NCBI RefSeq assembly: GCF_002933465.1
Contig: NZ_PSZE01000008.1
Coordinates: 124,001-188,000 of the forward strand
Length of the DNA stretch: 64,000 nt
Direction of reading: 5' to 3'
DNA from: Nocardia nova
Lineage (GTDB): Bacteria > Actinomycetota > Actinomycetes > Mycobacteriales > Mycobacteriaceae
Shown here: positions 36,001 through 44,543 of the stretch, one piece after another
Position numbering within the stretch: the stretch's first letter is position 1
Layout of the letters: the number at the start of each line of letters is the position of its first letter
Made by a program: the position numbers and the translations under genes
The notes under the pieces: model-generated
What the model was told of the DNA's origin: nothing
The model's database searches: none
What the model saw: the letters and a program-made list of their open reading frames with translations, nothing else

Positions 36001-36519
36001 GTCGCGGGCCGCGGTGCCAACAACCGCCGTATGTCCCTGCGCTCCTATGTGCTCGCCGCGCGACTGGAGGAGGTCGCCATCGCCGGCTCGGCACGCCTGC
36101 GACGGATGTCCGGTGGTCGGTACGAATTCGTCCATTCCGATGCGGCCGGCCCGCGCGGCCGCCGCGGCGGCCTCGGCCTGGACATCCGCGACGACTACAC
36201 CGGCGCGGTCCGTCCCGCGAAAACCCTGTCCGGTGGTGAAACGTTCATGGCCTCGCTGTCCCTGGCGCTCGGCCTCGCGGATGTGGTCGCGGCGGAATCC
36301 GGCGGCCTGGTACTGGACACCCTGTTCATCGATGAGGGATTCGGCAGCCTCGACGCCGACACCCTCGACGCCGTGATGGGTGTACTGGACGAATTGCGTT
36401 CCGGGGGGCGGGTTGTCGGCGTGGTCAGCCATGTCGACGAGATGCGACAGCGCATCCCCAGCCGGCTCCACGTCATCCGGGAACCGACCGGCTCTCGCCT
36501 GCGTACGATCGTCGCCTGA
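33028..36519 (+). CDS. sbcC: Exonuclease subunit SbcC with a large low-complexity insert
   Basis: The 1163-residue product is a Rad50-like SMC ATPase. Walker A is LLHGHTGAGKTTVLDAIAF near residue 35, the zinc hook is GQPCNVCGSADHP with Cys663 and Cys666, and the C-terminal lobe has TLSGGETFMASLSLALG and TLFIDEGFGSLDADTL. Between about residues 350 and 510 the first coiled-coil arm is interrupted by about 160 residues rich in Asp, Glu, Ala, Pro and Ser, not typical of the family. The following region contains a short repeat (NPRPAEDSPRPADD). The insert explains the length above the usual 1,000-1,050 residues. The stop abuts the convergent carboxylesterase stop. Confidence 0.95.
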   Translation: MRLHRLELTAFGPFAETARVDFDELGADGLFLLHGHTGAGKTTVLDAIAFALYGRVPGARGESKRLHSDHADPQTAPRVVLEATLGGRRLRLTRSPEFERPKKRGTGMRTEQAAATLEWLDGRGQHLSRIPDIGDEVSRLLGMSADQFFQVVLLPQGDFARFLRSDNEDREKLLERLFDTERFGTAEQWLAQRRRESAAQLDNHRQSVDRLIAQVAITAGLGASEAVGPLEAVEWSQQLLSQARTQAARFAADLARCQEDSARRHTAAEEHRRVQERRERAAIARRQLDDYTAGAPHRDRMQADLDRARRVEPVAAALADARTAAVTLRRRTDEARDLAKRLAVRLLEPESAELPGTTWAAADLAAAELADTDMAEELSAIPDVGRAAAAESTDDAMLFAISEPPPEDPGAVDEPIELELFSIDLVRPATASESRGNRTRSDAGAQNQPDRSGGQKVAGALDDSGADAAGAAVAAEAGTPDTSTGAMGGCANPRPAEDSPRPADDRHPATPRGLDAAVQRWSAHIGSLEEVRAHAESAVRVTAELTGLRTEYATVSRELEQLSQRREQLPQAIRSAEVALREAADAKAALPGLERECERTRAAAEAAVELVGTRKELATATEEFERARVAHTDARERTLDLRERRLAGMAAELAGALVEGQPCNVCGSADHPAPARPTAVTVAKSDEDAAVQAERDAEQRRDRALTRRTELERRIELLMERGGNGDHAELAAAVNVATEQFRSARQQASVAADRSAEVERLRTAETELHRRLRELESRSSAAQERILAADRRLAELTDRVRVVAGADGTVERRRARLEALIADATDLLTARTDAAVADDQFADLARRVEQTARAADLPAAPEPERPASGAPDQAVLAAYAKVVAAATRTPQQQKEMEAELVAADRRRAHAEAVLAEPEVRAAADAEAVDLTEVEAAVAEARRALDAAVAAHAESTRRVAQLEELGSQLWAAADRIAPLQQAHTELEGLADVVAGRGANNRRMSLRSYVLAARLEEVAIAGSARLRRMSGGRYEFVHSDAAGPRGRRGGLGLDIRDDYTGAVRPAKTLSGGETFMASLSLALGLADVVAAESGGLVLDTLFIDEGFGSLDADTLDAVMGVLDELRSGGRVVGVVSHVDEMRQRIPSRLHVIREPTGSRLRTIVA

Positions 36520-38022
36520 TCACCGGCGGCGCAATCGGCTCCCTGATTCGCGCAGCGCCAGGAGTTCCGCGCCGTGTGGGTCGGGCACGGTGGCCGAGCT
36601 CGGGAAGTCGAACCGCCGCACCTGCCGGTCCGTTCCGAACGGCGCCCAACCCGGGTCGCCGTGCGTCGCGAAATCCACCCAGGCCCGGTGGATGTCGTCG
36701 GCCAGTGGTTGTGGCGGGTTCGGTCCGGTCAGCGGATGCGCCTCGGAGAGTTTGTCGAAGACGAACGGGATCTCCAGCACGTGACAGGCGCCCAGATCGG
36801 GAACCCCACTGCGCCAGCCGAATTCGTACACGTGCGTCGGCGCGCCGGCGGCCGCGTTGGCCGCCGCGATGCGCATCGAATCGTCGCGGAAGACCACGTC
36901 GGTGATCACGGCCGCGAACAGATCGGCGGGGGTGGCCTGCGGCCGATGCTCGGCATACACCTCCACCACGGCGGGGTCGACGCCGTAGCGGGACAGCACC
37001 GGCCCCAGCGTGTCGTCGGTGAGCGTGGCCGCGATGCCGGTCGGAAAGGTGAAGAACCGGAATTCCTCGGCCGTCCAGCCGATGAGCAACGGCACCGCGT
37101 GGGCGGTGGAGCGGTCCAGCACATCGATCGGCCGGTCCTCGATGAGTTCATCGTCGATCACCGGGAAGAAACTCAGGATCCCGAGACCGTTGTCGATGAT
37201 CGTGCGGCCCCACCGATTCGGGTCGGGATTCGTGATCAACTCCAGCGCCACCGCGTCCTGTGCGGTCCGCAGCCGGTCCGGTCCGAGCTCGCCGAAGGCC
37301 GCCGCCGTCGGCTCGATTCCCAGTGTGCGAGCGAGATTTTCGGCGACCTTGACCGCGTCGTCGGCCGCGGCGACCGCGGAGCCGTTGCCGCTCTGCACGA
37401 TCGCGCGACGAAACAGGCCCCGGGCCGGCGTGGCGGTCAGCAGATCGACCACGCTCATCCCGCCCGCCGATTCACCGAAGACGGTCACATTATCGGGATC
37501 CCCGCCGAACGCCGCGATATTGTCGCGCACCCAGCGCAGCGCGAAGATCTGGTCGTGCAGCCCGCGGTTGAGCGGTGCGCCGGGCACGGCGGCGAAGCCG
37601 GAGATCCCGAGCCGGTAGTTGATCGACACCACGACGACCCCGTCGCGGGCGAAGGTACTTCCGTCGTACATGGTCCGGGCGTTCGAGCCGCGGGTGAAGG
37701 CCCCGCCGTGAATCCAGACCATGACCGGCAGGCCGGAGCCGCCGACCTCGGGTGTCCACACGTTCAGGTTCAGATACTCGTCCCCCGGCAACCCGTCGCT
37801 GCCGATCAGGGCGTGGATCGGCGCGGGATACCGCGACTGGACACAGGTCGCCCCGTAGGTCAGCGCATCGCGCACGCCATCCCACTCCGGAACCGGCCGC
37901 GGCAGATCGAACCGGGCGGGACCGACGGGGGCGGCCGCATAGGGGATGCCGAGGAATGTGCTCACCGCGTTCTCGGTGTTGCCCCGGACCTTGCCACCTG
38001 TGACCGACACGATCGTTTCCAC
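36520..38022 (-). CDS. Type-B carboxylesterase
   Basis: The 500-residue product belongs to the carboxylesterase/cholinesterase family. It has the oxyanion-hole region (PVMVWIHGGAFTRGSN), the nucleophile elbow TVFGESAGGMSVVDLL, and a C-terminal ACHVLEIPFVFDKL region with the catalytic His. It would hydrolyse carboxylic esters; the substrate is unknown. The start is a GTG at 38022 with AAGGAG 6 nt upstream. There is no signal peptide, so it is probably cytoplasmic. It is convergent with sbcC with no gap. Confidence 0.92.
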   Translation of the reverse strand: METIVSVTGGKVRGNTENAVSTFLGIPYAAAPVGPARFDLPRPVPEWDGVRDALTYGATCVQSRYPAPIHALIGSDGLPGDEYLNLNVWTPEVGGSGLPVMVWIHGGAFTRGSNARTMYDGSTFARDGVVVVSINYRLGISGFAAVPGAPLNRGLHDQIFALRWVRDNIAAFGGDPDNVTVFGESAGGMSVVDLLTATPARGLFRRAIVQSGNGSAVAAADDAVKVAENLARTLGIEPTAAAFGELGPDRLRTAQDAVALELITNPDPNRWGRTIIDNGLGILSFFPVIDDELIEDRPIDVLDRSTAHAVPLLIGWTAEEFRFFTFPTGIAATLTDDTLGPVLSRYGVDPAVVEVYAEHRPQATPADLFAAVITDVVFRDDSMRIAAANAAAGAPTHVYEFGWRSGVPDLGACHVLEIPFVFDKLSEAHPLTGPNPPQPLADDIHRAWVDFATHGDPGWAPFGTDRQVRRFDFPSSATVPDPHGAELLALRESGSRLRRR

Positions 38023-38109
38023 ACAGAACTCCTTCGTCGTTCCGCATTCTGCCCGGCGAAGCGACGGTTCGACACGAGTTCGGCGCGCCGGATCCGGGAG
38101 ACCGGGCGC

Positions 38110-38637
38110 TCAGCGGCTGGGGTGGGCGCTGTCCTTCGCCGCCCGCTCGTGGGCGAGCAGCCAGCGTTTACAGCCCAACCCCCAGCGGAAGCCGCCGAGC
38201 GAGCCGTCGGTCCGCAGAATCCGGTGGCACGGAACGAAGAGGGCGGCGGCATTGCGCGCGCAGGCGTTGGCGGCGGCGCGAATGGCCTCCGGACGGCCGG
38301 ACCGGAGGGCGAAGGCGGTGTAGGTGATCGGCGTGCCGGCCGGCACCGCTCGCAGGACCGACCAGGCGTGCTCGAGGAACGGACCGGACACCTGCCGGAC
38401 CGCCACTCCGTCGATGGCGTCCAGTTCGCCCTGGTGATACCGCTCGACGGTGTCGGTGAGCTCGTCGAGCGCGTCGTAGCGGCGCAGCGCGTCCGGCCGC
38501 AGCCGCGGATGGACGAGACCGCGCAGACCTTCCGCGTCGGCGGTCCAGCCGGAGGCCAGGACCGCGCCGTCGGCATCGGCGATGACCGTGAACGGCCCGA
38601 TCGGGGTCGGGACGGTCGCGTAATCGGCGGTGCTCAT
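38110..38637 (-). CDS. ogt: Methylated-DNA-protein-cysteine methyltransferase
   Basis: The 175-residue product has the active-site motif FVPCHRILRTDGSLGGFRWG with the acceptor Cys137. Its HTH-like wing is ITYTAFALRSGRPEAIRAAA, with the Arg finger region. It removes O6-alkyl groups from guanine in a suicidal reaction. The ATG at 38637 overlaps the ada-alkA stop (ATGA). Together with the upstream gene it forms an adaptive-response operon in which the O6-methyltransferase is a separate protein. Confidence 0.95.
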   Translation of the reverse strand: MSTADYATVPTPIGPFTVIADADGAVLASGWTADAEGLRGLVHPRLRPDALRRYDALDELTDTVERYHQGELDAIDGVAVRQVSGPFLEHAWSVLRAVPAGTPITYTAFALRSGRPEAIRAAANACARNAAALFVPCHRILRTDGSLGGFRWGLGCKRWLLAHERAAKDSAHPSR

Positions 38638-40262
38638 CGCCGTGCGCCCAGATAGGCCGCGCGACGGCCGGCCTCGGCGGCCGCGACTCCGGTGCGCGCG
38701 TCGCCACGACGGTCGAGCGTGGTGCGCGCGGGTGCGGGCCGGGTGGCGTCGTCGCGGCCGGCGGGGTATCCACCGTTGCGTGCGAGGGCGGCTCGCGCGG
38801 TCGCGGCGCCGGCCACCGCGGTGCGTTCGGAGAGCGCGCGCTTCCACAGATGCATCGACAGATACGACCGCCACGGCGCCCATCGCGACGTATCGGTGAG
38901 GTCGATGCCGTAGTGGGCCGCGCCCTGCCGGACCACGAGATCGGTGTGCAGCAGGATGTCGGGGTCGGCGAGCAGGCGCATCGTCACGTAGTCGGCCGTC
39001 CACGGGCCGACCCCGTCGAGGGCGAGCAGATCGCGGCGGACGTCGGCGGCGGTCCGGCCGGCATGCAGACGCAGGTCGCCCGAGGCGAGGGCACGCGCGG
39101 CGCCCACGATCGAGGCGGTCCGCCGGGCCGGTCCGGTCAGTACGTCGGCGCCCCGTTCAGCGATGGCTTCGGCGGTGGGGAACAGGCGCGGCATCGGGCC
39201 GTTGACGTTCTCACCCAGTGCGTCGACCAGGCGGGCAGTGTGCGTGGTCGCCGCCGACACCGAGATCTGCTGTCCGATCATGGTGCGCAGCAACAACTCC
39301 GAGCCGTCCAGGCAGCCCGGCACGCGGATGCCCGCGCCGATAGTCGGCGTCCCGGCCGCGAAGCCCTCGGTGAGTGCGGCATCGATCCCGACCGGATCGG
39401 CGTCCAGGTCGAGCAGGTGGCGGATCCGCGCGACGGTCGGCGCCAGATCGCGCATATCGTGCAGCGCCAGGCTCGCCCGCACATGGCCGGGGTGGATACT
39501 CGCGCGCACGGTGGCATGCCCGTGCGGAGTGCGCAGACTGCGTGTGTAGACGCCGTCCTCCCAGCTCTCCAGCCCGGGGACCGCATGCGCGGAGAGGAAC
39601 CATTCGAGCCAGCTCGCGTCGAGCGGTTCGCGATAGGGCAGGCGCAGGGTGAGGACACCGTTGGTGGCGGGCAGTGCGTCGCCGCGCAGCCGCCGCGCCT
39701 CCTCGCGCAACACCGTCGGACTCACCACGAACACCTCGCGCACGGTGTCGTTGAACTGCCGGATGCTGGCGAAGCCGGCCGCGAAGGCGATGTCGGACAT
39801 GGGCATTCGCGTGGTCTGGATGAGCAGCCGGGCGGTGTGAGCGCGATGGGCGCGAGCCAGGGCGAGCGGACCGGCGCCGAGTTCGGCGGTGAGTACCCGG
39901 GTCAGTTGCCGCTGCGAATAGCCGAGCTGGTCGGCCAGGCCGGGGACGCCGCTGCGTTCGATCACTCCGTCGGCGATCAGTCGCATCGCCCGCGCGGCCA
40001 GATCGGCGCGGGTGTTCCACAGTGGCGAGCCGGGCGCGGCATCGGGCAGGCACCGGCGGCAGGCGCGAAACCCGTTCTGCTGCGCGGCGGCCGCGGTGGG
40101 GAGGAACGTGACATTCGTACGCTTCGGAGTGATAGCAGGACACGATGGCCGACAGTAGATTCCGGTGGTGCGCACCGCCGTGACGAATTGCCCGTCGAAA
40201 CGGGCATCGCGGGTGGCCACCGCTCGATAACAGCGCTCGAAGTCCAGACCGTTCACACTCAC
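38634..40262 (-). CDS. alkA: Ada regulator/AlkA DNA-3-methyladenine glycosylase fusion
   Basis: The product of about 542 residues joins three modules. The first is an Ada metal-binding N-domain with four cysteines (GIYCRPSCPAI and RACRRCLPD), which senses methyl phosphotriesters. The second is an AraC-type HTH (LADQLGYSQRQLTRVLTAEL, then DIAFAAGFASIRQFNDTVRE). The third is an AlkA glycosylase with HhH motif LDGVGPWTADYVTMRLLADP and the catalytic Asp in LHTDLVV. This architecture is known from mycobacterial AlkA (Rv1317c). It both activates the regulon and excises alkylated bases. I choose GTG 40262 because AAGGTGG lies 5 nt upstream; GTG 40271 is in frame. The C-terminal Arg/Ala-rich tail is variable. 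Confidence 0.94.
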   Translation of the reverse strand: MSVNGLDFERCYRAVATRDARFDGQFVTAVRTTGIYCRPSCPAITPKRTNVTFLPTAAAAQQNGFRACRRCLPDAAPGSPLWNTRADLAARAMRLIADGVIERSGVPGLADQLGYSQRQLTRVLTAELGAGPLALARAHRAHTARLLIQTTRMPMSDIAFAAGFASIRQFNDTVREVFVVSPTVLREEARRLRGDALPATNGVLTLRLPYREPLDASWLEWFLSAHAVPGLESWEDGVYTRSLRTPHGHATVRASIHPGHVRASLALHDMRDLAPTVARIRHLLDLDADPVGIDAALTEGFAAGTPTIGAGIRVPGCLDGSELLLRTMIGQQISVSAATTHTARLVDALGENVNGPMPRLFPTAEAIAERGADVLTGPARRTASIVGAARALASGDLRLHAGRTAADVRRDLLALDGVGPWTADYVTMRLLADPDILLHTDLVVRQGAAHYGIDLTDTSRWAPWRSYLSMHLWKRALSERTAVAGAATARAALARNGGYPAGRDDATRPAPARTTLDRRGDARTGVAAAEAGRRAAYLGARR

Positions 40263-40646
40263 GCAGTCCACCTTGTCAGCCCGAGGCCGCCTGCGCTAGC
40301 GGGAATCAGACAACTACCCCGGATGGTCAACGTTTCAAGAACATAGCTGTCGGCTATTGATAGTCCGTTTGGTGAGAGCAGCTGGGTATAACCGCCGCAA
40401 AGGGCCTATTCCGCAGCGTCGCAAGGGTTTCGGGTCGGCTGGAGCGGGCGGGTGCGGGGTGATCGGTTGGTTGCAGATCACACGCGAACGTCCCGGCCAC
40501 CGGGGCCGCGTGCCGGCGGCCGGACCGCACCGGAACCGGCCGCCTCGCCATCGGGTGCGGCCACCGCGACGAGCCGGATGCCGGGAACCGCTTCCGGCTG
40601 CCACGTCGATCGGCTCGGCCGCCGCCGATCAGCTGCCTGAGCGAGC
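40263..40646. other. 384-bp gap without recognisable gene
   Basis: The region between ybdD (ends 40647, minus) and ada-alkA (starts 40262, minus) is rich in GC. It holds the ada-alkA promoter; an ATAGCTG...CTATTGATAG stretch near 40344-40364 is the most AT-rich part. Minus-strand frames here are open but their Arg/Pro/Ser-rich translations match nothing I know. I see no RNA gene. Confidence 0.5.
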
Positions 40647-40841
40647 TCAGCAGCACCGGGTCCCGGGGTTGCGATCGGCCGCCGCGTGCCGCTCGCGCCA
40701 GTATTCGCTCTCGGTCGGAATCGGCCGGCCGGGATGCCGGCGTCGCAGGTGTTCCACATATCGCGGGTAGTCCTGCCCGCCGAGCACCGCGTTCATATAG
40801 CGGGCTCCCGCCCGGACCGCACGCAGCGGCGCCCGTAGCAC
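40647..40841 (-). CDS. YbdD/YjiX family protein (CstA partner)
   Basis: The 64-residue product contains GARYMNAVLGGQDYPRYVEH, then a P-x-P-x-x-E segment (HPGRPIPTESEYWRERH) and ends TRCC. This is the pattern of YbdD/YjiX proteins, whose C-terminal CC is typical. These small proteins are encoded immediately downstream of CstA/BtsT and are needed for their transport activity. The GTG at 40841 gives the normal family length of about 65; the ribosome-binding site is weak. It lies 95 bp downstream of cstA on the same strand. Confidence 0.87.
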   Translation of the reverse strand: MLRAPLRAVRAGARYMNAVLGGQDYPRYVEHLRRRHPGRPIPTESEYWRERHAAADRNPGTRCC

Positions 40842-40936
40842 AGTGCCGGTCCGCCGGTGCGTCTTCGCCGCATCTGTGCCGGCGGATGGACTCGGCGCGG
40901 CTCCTGCTGCCGTGCCGAAATCCTCGAATTCGCTTG

Positions 40937-43231
40937 CTAAGAAGCCGGTTCCGGTGTCGCCGTGGCCGCCGTGCCAGGGGCCTTCACCGCGCCCGCGCGC
41001 TCGTGTTCCGCCCATTCGCGTTGCACCTCCTTCTCGGCCTTCGTCGTCACGAAACCCGACGGTCCGAAGATCTTCGACGGCACCTCCGGAGTCTCGGTGG
41101 TGGCCCCACCGCCGCGGCGCACCGCCTGCACACAGACGATCACACCGACCACCGCCACGATCAACACCAGCACCGCGAAAATGATCGACAGTGAGCCCTG
41201 GATGAATGTGTTGCGCACGACTTTGTCCATGTCGGCCATGCTCTTGGCCGGCGCCAGCACCTTCCCGGCGTCACGAGCGTCGCTGTAGATGCGGTGCTGG
41301 GTCCAGTAGCCGATGTTCTTGTCGCCGGAGAAGATCTTCTGCCATGAGGCCGTCATGGTGACAATGAGATCCCAGATCAGCGGCAGCGCCGGAATCCAGG
41401 CCCACTTCCACAGCCCCTTCTTCATCACGATCACCAGCACCACCGTCAGCGCGACCGCGGCCAGCAGCTGATTGGCGATGCCGAACAGCGGATAGAGCGT
41501 GTAGATACCGCCGAGCGGATCGGTCACACCCATCAGCAGCACCGAACCCCAGGCCGCGACCACGACGAACGTGCACAGCCAGGCTCCGGGCCGCCAGGAC
41601 GGATCCTTGAATTTGCGCGCCGGGCCGCCGAGGTTGCCGAGCGTGTCCGACAGCATGAAGCGCGCGACGCGAGTGCCCGCATCGATGGTGGTCAGGATGA
41701 ACAGCGCCTCGAACATGATCGCGAAGTGGTACCAGAACGACTTCATCGCGGTGCCGCCGATGAAATTGTGCATCACCTCGGCCATACCGACGGCCAGGGT
41801 GGGCGCGCCGCCGGTGCGCGAGTAGATCGCCTGCTCACCCACGTCGTGCGCGGCTTGGTTCAACTCGTTCGCGGTGATCGGTGTGCCGCCCAGTCCGAGG
41901 GCGTTCACCTTGTCGGCGGCGGCCTGCGCGCTGGTGATGCCGCCGGTGTTCATCGCGAAGTACAGATGCTGGTCGAGAATGCTGGCGGCGATGATCGCCA
42001 TCACCGCGACGAACGACTCCATCAGCATGCCGCCGTAGCCGATCATCCGTGCCTGCGACTGCTTTTCGAGAAGTTTCGGCGTGGTGCCCGAGGAGACCAG
42101 TGCGTGGAATCCGGAGAGCGCACCGCAGGCGATGGTGATGAACAGGAAGGGGAACAGGCTGCCGGCGAACGCCGGACCCTTGGAGTTCCCGGCGAACTGG
42201 GAGACCGCGGGCGCGTGCAGCACCGGCATGGTGATCACCACGCCCACCGCCAGCAGCACGATGGTGCCGACCTTCATGAACGTCGACAGGTAGTCGCGCG
42301 GAGCCAGCAACAGCCACACCGGCAGCACCGAGGCGATGAAGCCGTAGATGATCAGCATCCACGCGATGGTGGTGCCCGAGAGGGTGAACAGGTCACGGCC
42401 CCAGCCGGATTCCGACACCCAGCGCCCGGAGACGATGGCCAGCAGCAACAGCACGAAGCCGACGACGGAGATCTCGCCGACCTTGCCCGGCCGCACATAG
42501 CGCAGGTACAGGCCCATCAGCAGCGCGATCGGAATCGTCATCGATATCGAGAACACACCCCACGGGCTGCCGCCGTGCAGTTGCCCGTCGGCCCCCTTGG
42601 TCGCGGCGAGCGCGTTGACCACCACGATGCCCAGCACGGCCAGCAGAATCACCATGATCACGAGCACCGCGATCAGCGCCGCGATACCGCCCACCACACC
42701 GAGTTCGTCGCGGGCCATCTGCCCGAGGCTGCGGCCGCGGCGCTTCACCGATGCCCACAGCACCAGATAGTCCTGAACGGCCCCGGCGAGCACGACGCCG
42801 ATGACGATCCACAGCGTGCCCGGCAGATAACCCATCTGCGCCGCGAGGACCGGCCCGACCAGCGGCCCGGCGCCGGCGATGGCGGCGAAATGGTGGCCGA
42901 ACAGGACCCGCCGGTCCATCGGCATGTAGTCGGTGCCGTTCTCCAGTTCCTCTGCCGGAGTGGCGGTGTCGTCGCGCGGTGTGGTGATCTTCCATTCGAT
43001 CAGCCGGGCGTAGAACTGGTAGGCGATGATGTAGGTGCACACCGCCGCGATGACGATCCATACCGCGTTGACGTTCTCGCCACGGGCGATGGCGAGAATC
43101 GCCCAGGCGATCGCACCGAAGACGGCGACGGCCGCGAAGATCGCCTTCTTGGCGGGCGTGATCGGCCGGCGGTCGACAATCCCGACGGGAGGCAGGTCCG
43201 GCTCGGTTCGGAGGTATTCGATGGTCGCCAT
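40937..43231 (-). CDS. cstA: CstA/BtsT-family transporter (pyruvate/peptide)
   Basis: The 764-residue product has about 16 to 18 transmembrane helices and the CstA core signatures FGHHFAAIAGAGPLVGPVLA, ALSGFHALVSSGTTPKLLEK and TIDAGTRVARFMLSDTLG. CstA proteins import pyruvate or peptides in carbon-starved enteric bacteria. I place the start at ATG 43231 (MATIEYLRTEPDLPP); a GGGAG lies 10 nt upstream. The 34-residue tail is a soluble acidic/basic extension. With ybdD it forms a two-gene transport operon. Confidence 0.95.
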   Translation of the reverse strand: MATIEYLRTEPDLPPVGIVDRRPITPAKKAIFAAVAVFGAIAWAILAIARGENVNAVWIVIAAVCTYIIAYQFYARLIEWKITTPRDDTATPAEELENGTDYMPMDRRVLFGHHFAAIAGAGPLVGPVLAAQMGYLPGTLWIVIGVVLAGAVQDYLVLWASVKRRGRSLGQMARDELGVVGGIAALIAVLVIMVILLAVLGIVVVNALAATKGADGQLHGGSPWGVFSISMTIPIALLMGLYLRYVRPGKVGEISVVGFVLLLLAIVSGRWVSESGWGRDLFTLSGTTIAWMLIIYGFIASVLPVWLLLAPRDYLSTFMKVGTIVLLAVGVVITMPVLHAPAVSQFAGNSKGPAFAGSLFPFLFITIACGALSGFHALVSSGTTPKLLEKQSQARMIGYGGMLMESFVAVMAIIAASILDQHLYFAMNTGGITSAQAAADKVNALGLGGTPITANELNQAAHDVGEQAIYSRTGGAPTLAVGMAEVMHNFIGGTAMKSFWYHFAIMFEALFILTTIDAGTRVARFMLSDTLGNLGGPARKFKDPSWRPGAWLCTFVVVAAWGSVLLMGVTDPLGGIYTLYPLFGIANQLLAAVALTVVLVIVMKKGLWKWAWIPALPLIWDLIVTMTASWQKIFSGDKNIGYWTQHRIYSDARDAGKVLAPAKSMADMDKVVRNTFIQGSLSIIFAVLVLIVAVVGVIVCVQAVRRGGGATTETPEVPSKIFGPSGFVTTKAEKEVQREWAEHERAGAVKAPGTAATATPEPAS

Positions 43232-43572
43232 GCGAGCTACTCTCCCGTGCTGGTGTAGGTCCGATCGGCGACGAGCTTGCCCGCCCGGCCGGACATCTGG
43301 TGGAACTGACTCAAGGTAGCGGAACCCCGCCGAATCGGGCGAGCCCACCGTGGTATCCGCACCCCGTTCAGGAACTGTTCACCGGGCCGGATCCCGGTGC
43401 CCGCCACGGAACCGCAGGTCGCCGCATGTCGGACGGGCTGCGCGCGGGTGCGGATCCGTAAGCTTCGGACCTGGTCTGCGGTTGGTTGCCGCACCTCCGG
43501 CAGCACGCGAACCCGTCGGGGCCGATTCGCTTCGGTCGCGGGTCGGCGACACTGCCGATGCGTCCTCAGTGG

Positions 43573-43761
43573 TCCAACTACGGCCGGGTGTTCGATCTGC
43601 TGCCGCTGGGTCGCATGCTGGTCAACACCGCCGGTTGCGTCACCGCCGGGCAGGTGCTGTTCTGCTCCCTCGCCGGTTATGCCTTCGCACGCTTGCGGGT
43701 TCCCGGCCGCGCCGTGCTGTTCGTCGCCTACCTCGCCCCCCTGATGGTGCCGCCCACCGTC
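43573..43761 (+). pseudogene. ABC transporter permease remnant (carbohydrate CUT1 type)
   Basis: About 63 codons read SNYGRVFDLLPLGRMLVNTA, then GQVLFCSLAGYAFARLRVPG and LFVAYLAPLMVPPTV. This matches the first transmembrane part of a MalG-like ABC permease. Before it the frame has no conserved N-terminus, and after PPTV the sequence departs from the family. Neither binding protein nor ATPase is near. It is an internal fragment of a lost gene in the 43232-43795 gap, which otherwise holds only the cstA promoter. Confidence 0.7.
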
Positions 43762-43804
43762 GGTAAACCGTTGGCGTGTCCAACGATTATCGGAGGTGGA
43801 GAAG

Positions 43805-44090
43805 ATGTTGCTCACACCGGATGAAGCGCACGTTATCAGCACTCGGATACGCTCTCGCGCTGCCGAATTGGGTGCGCGGGTGACCGTGGCCGTCGTGGAC
43901 GAGGGTGGACACGTGCGCGTGCTGGATCGGATGGACGGTGCGCCACCGCTATCGGTCCGGATCGCTCCCGCGAAGGCGACCGGGGTCGCTGTTCCATCGT
44001 GACGGCGGTGAACTGCACGAACTCCGGTAGGCCTGGCCCGCCCTGTTCGGTCGGATCGATCAGCTGTCGCCGACACCGGACCCGGTGTAG
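43805..44090 (+). pseudogene. GlcG/HbpS-family gene remnant with frameshift and stop
   Basis: From ATG 43805, with GGAGGTGG upstream, the frame reads LLTPDEAHVISTRIRSRAAE, then VTVAVVDEGGHVRVLDRMDG and APAKATG, which is the GlcG/HbpS fold. At about 43992 the frame needs a one-base shift in a G-run; SLFHRDGGELHELR then continues the family match. A TAG at 44028 stops it, followed by AWPALFGRIDQLSP to a TAG at 44088. A relict or damaged paralogue of the intact GlcG gene directly downstream on the other strand. A sequencing indel could explain the frameshift but not the stop. Confidence 0.72.
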
Positions 44091-44105
44091 TGGGCGCGCT
44101 GCGAA

Positions 44106-44543
44106 TCAGGCCGTGTGCGAACGATATTCGTGCCAACGCTGCACGGCTACCTGCACGGCCTCTTCGTCCTGCGTCGCATGAGCACCCGAAGCGCCGGCGG
44201 CCCCGAGAATCACCCCGTTCTCGGTGACGAGCACGCCACCCGCGAACGGAATGTAATCACCGTCGTAGAGATGCTGAATGCTGTCGACTATCTCACCCGG
44301 CAGGGGGAGTTGTCCCGACGGATGCAGTGTCAGTAGTGCCGTGCGTGCCTTGGCCACCGCGAGGCGACTCGTCATCGGCATCCCGCCGTCCGCCCGGCGC
44401 AGCGCGATCACCGCACCGCTCACATCGGTAACCGCCACCGCCAGTGGCGGAAATCGGCGTTCGGAGGCCACCGTCAGTGCGGTGCTTACCAGCCAATCGG
44501 CATCGGCCAAGCCCAATCCGGGAAGTCGAGGGATCTGCGCCAT
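44106..44543 (-). CDS. GlcG/HbpS family protein
   Basis: The 145-residue product contains LAVAVTDVSGAVIALRRADG, TSRLAVAKARTALLTLHPSG and AGGVLVTENGVILGAAGASG. This is the GlcG/HbpS fold; Streptomyces HbpS binds heme and pairs with a redox-sensing histidine kinase. No kinase lies nearby. The ATG at 44543 is preceded by TAAAGT ending 6 nt upstream on the minus strand, so the transcript is probably leaderless. Tail-to-tail with the damaged paralogue ending at 44090. Confidence 0.82.
   Translation of the reverse strand: MAQIPRLPGLGLADADWLVSTALTVASERRFPPLAVAVTDVSGAVIALRRADGGMPMTSRLAVAKARTALLTLHPSGQLPLPGEIVDSIQHLYDGDYIPFAGGVLVTENGVILGAAGASGAHATQDEEAVQVAVQRWHEYRSHTA

Noticed and set aside
34765..36471. 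568-codon minus-strand frame opposite sbcC
   Set aside because: Shadow frame; sbcC motifs on the plus strand are unambiguous.
40354..40656. Minus-strand frame overlapping the ybdD stop
   Set aside because: GTG overlap is suggestive, but the product is Arg/Pro/Ser-rich with no motif and lies in a promoter gap.
41726..43258. 510-codon plus-strand frame opposite cstA
   Set aside because: Low-complexity His/Gln/Arg/Asp translation; shadow of a well-conserved transporter gene.
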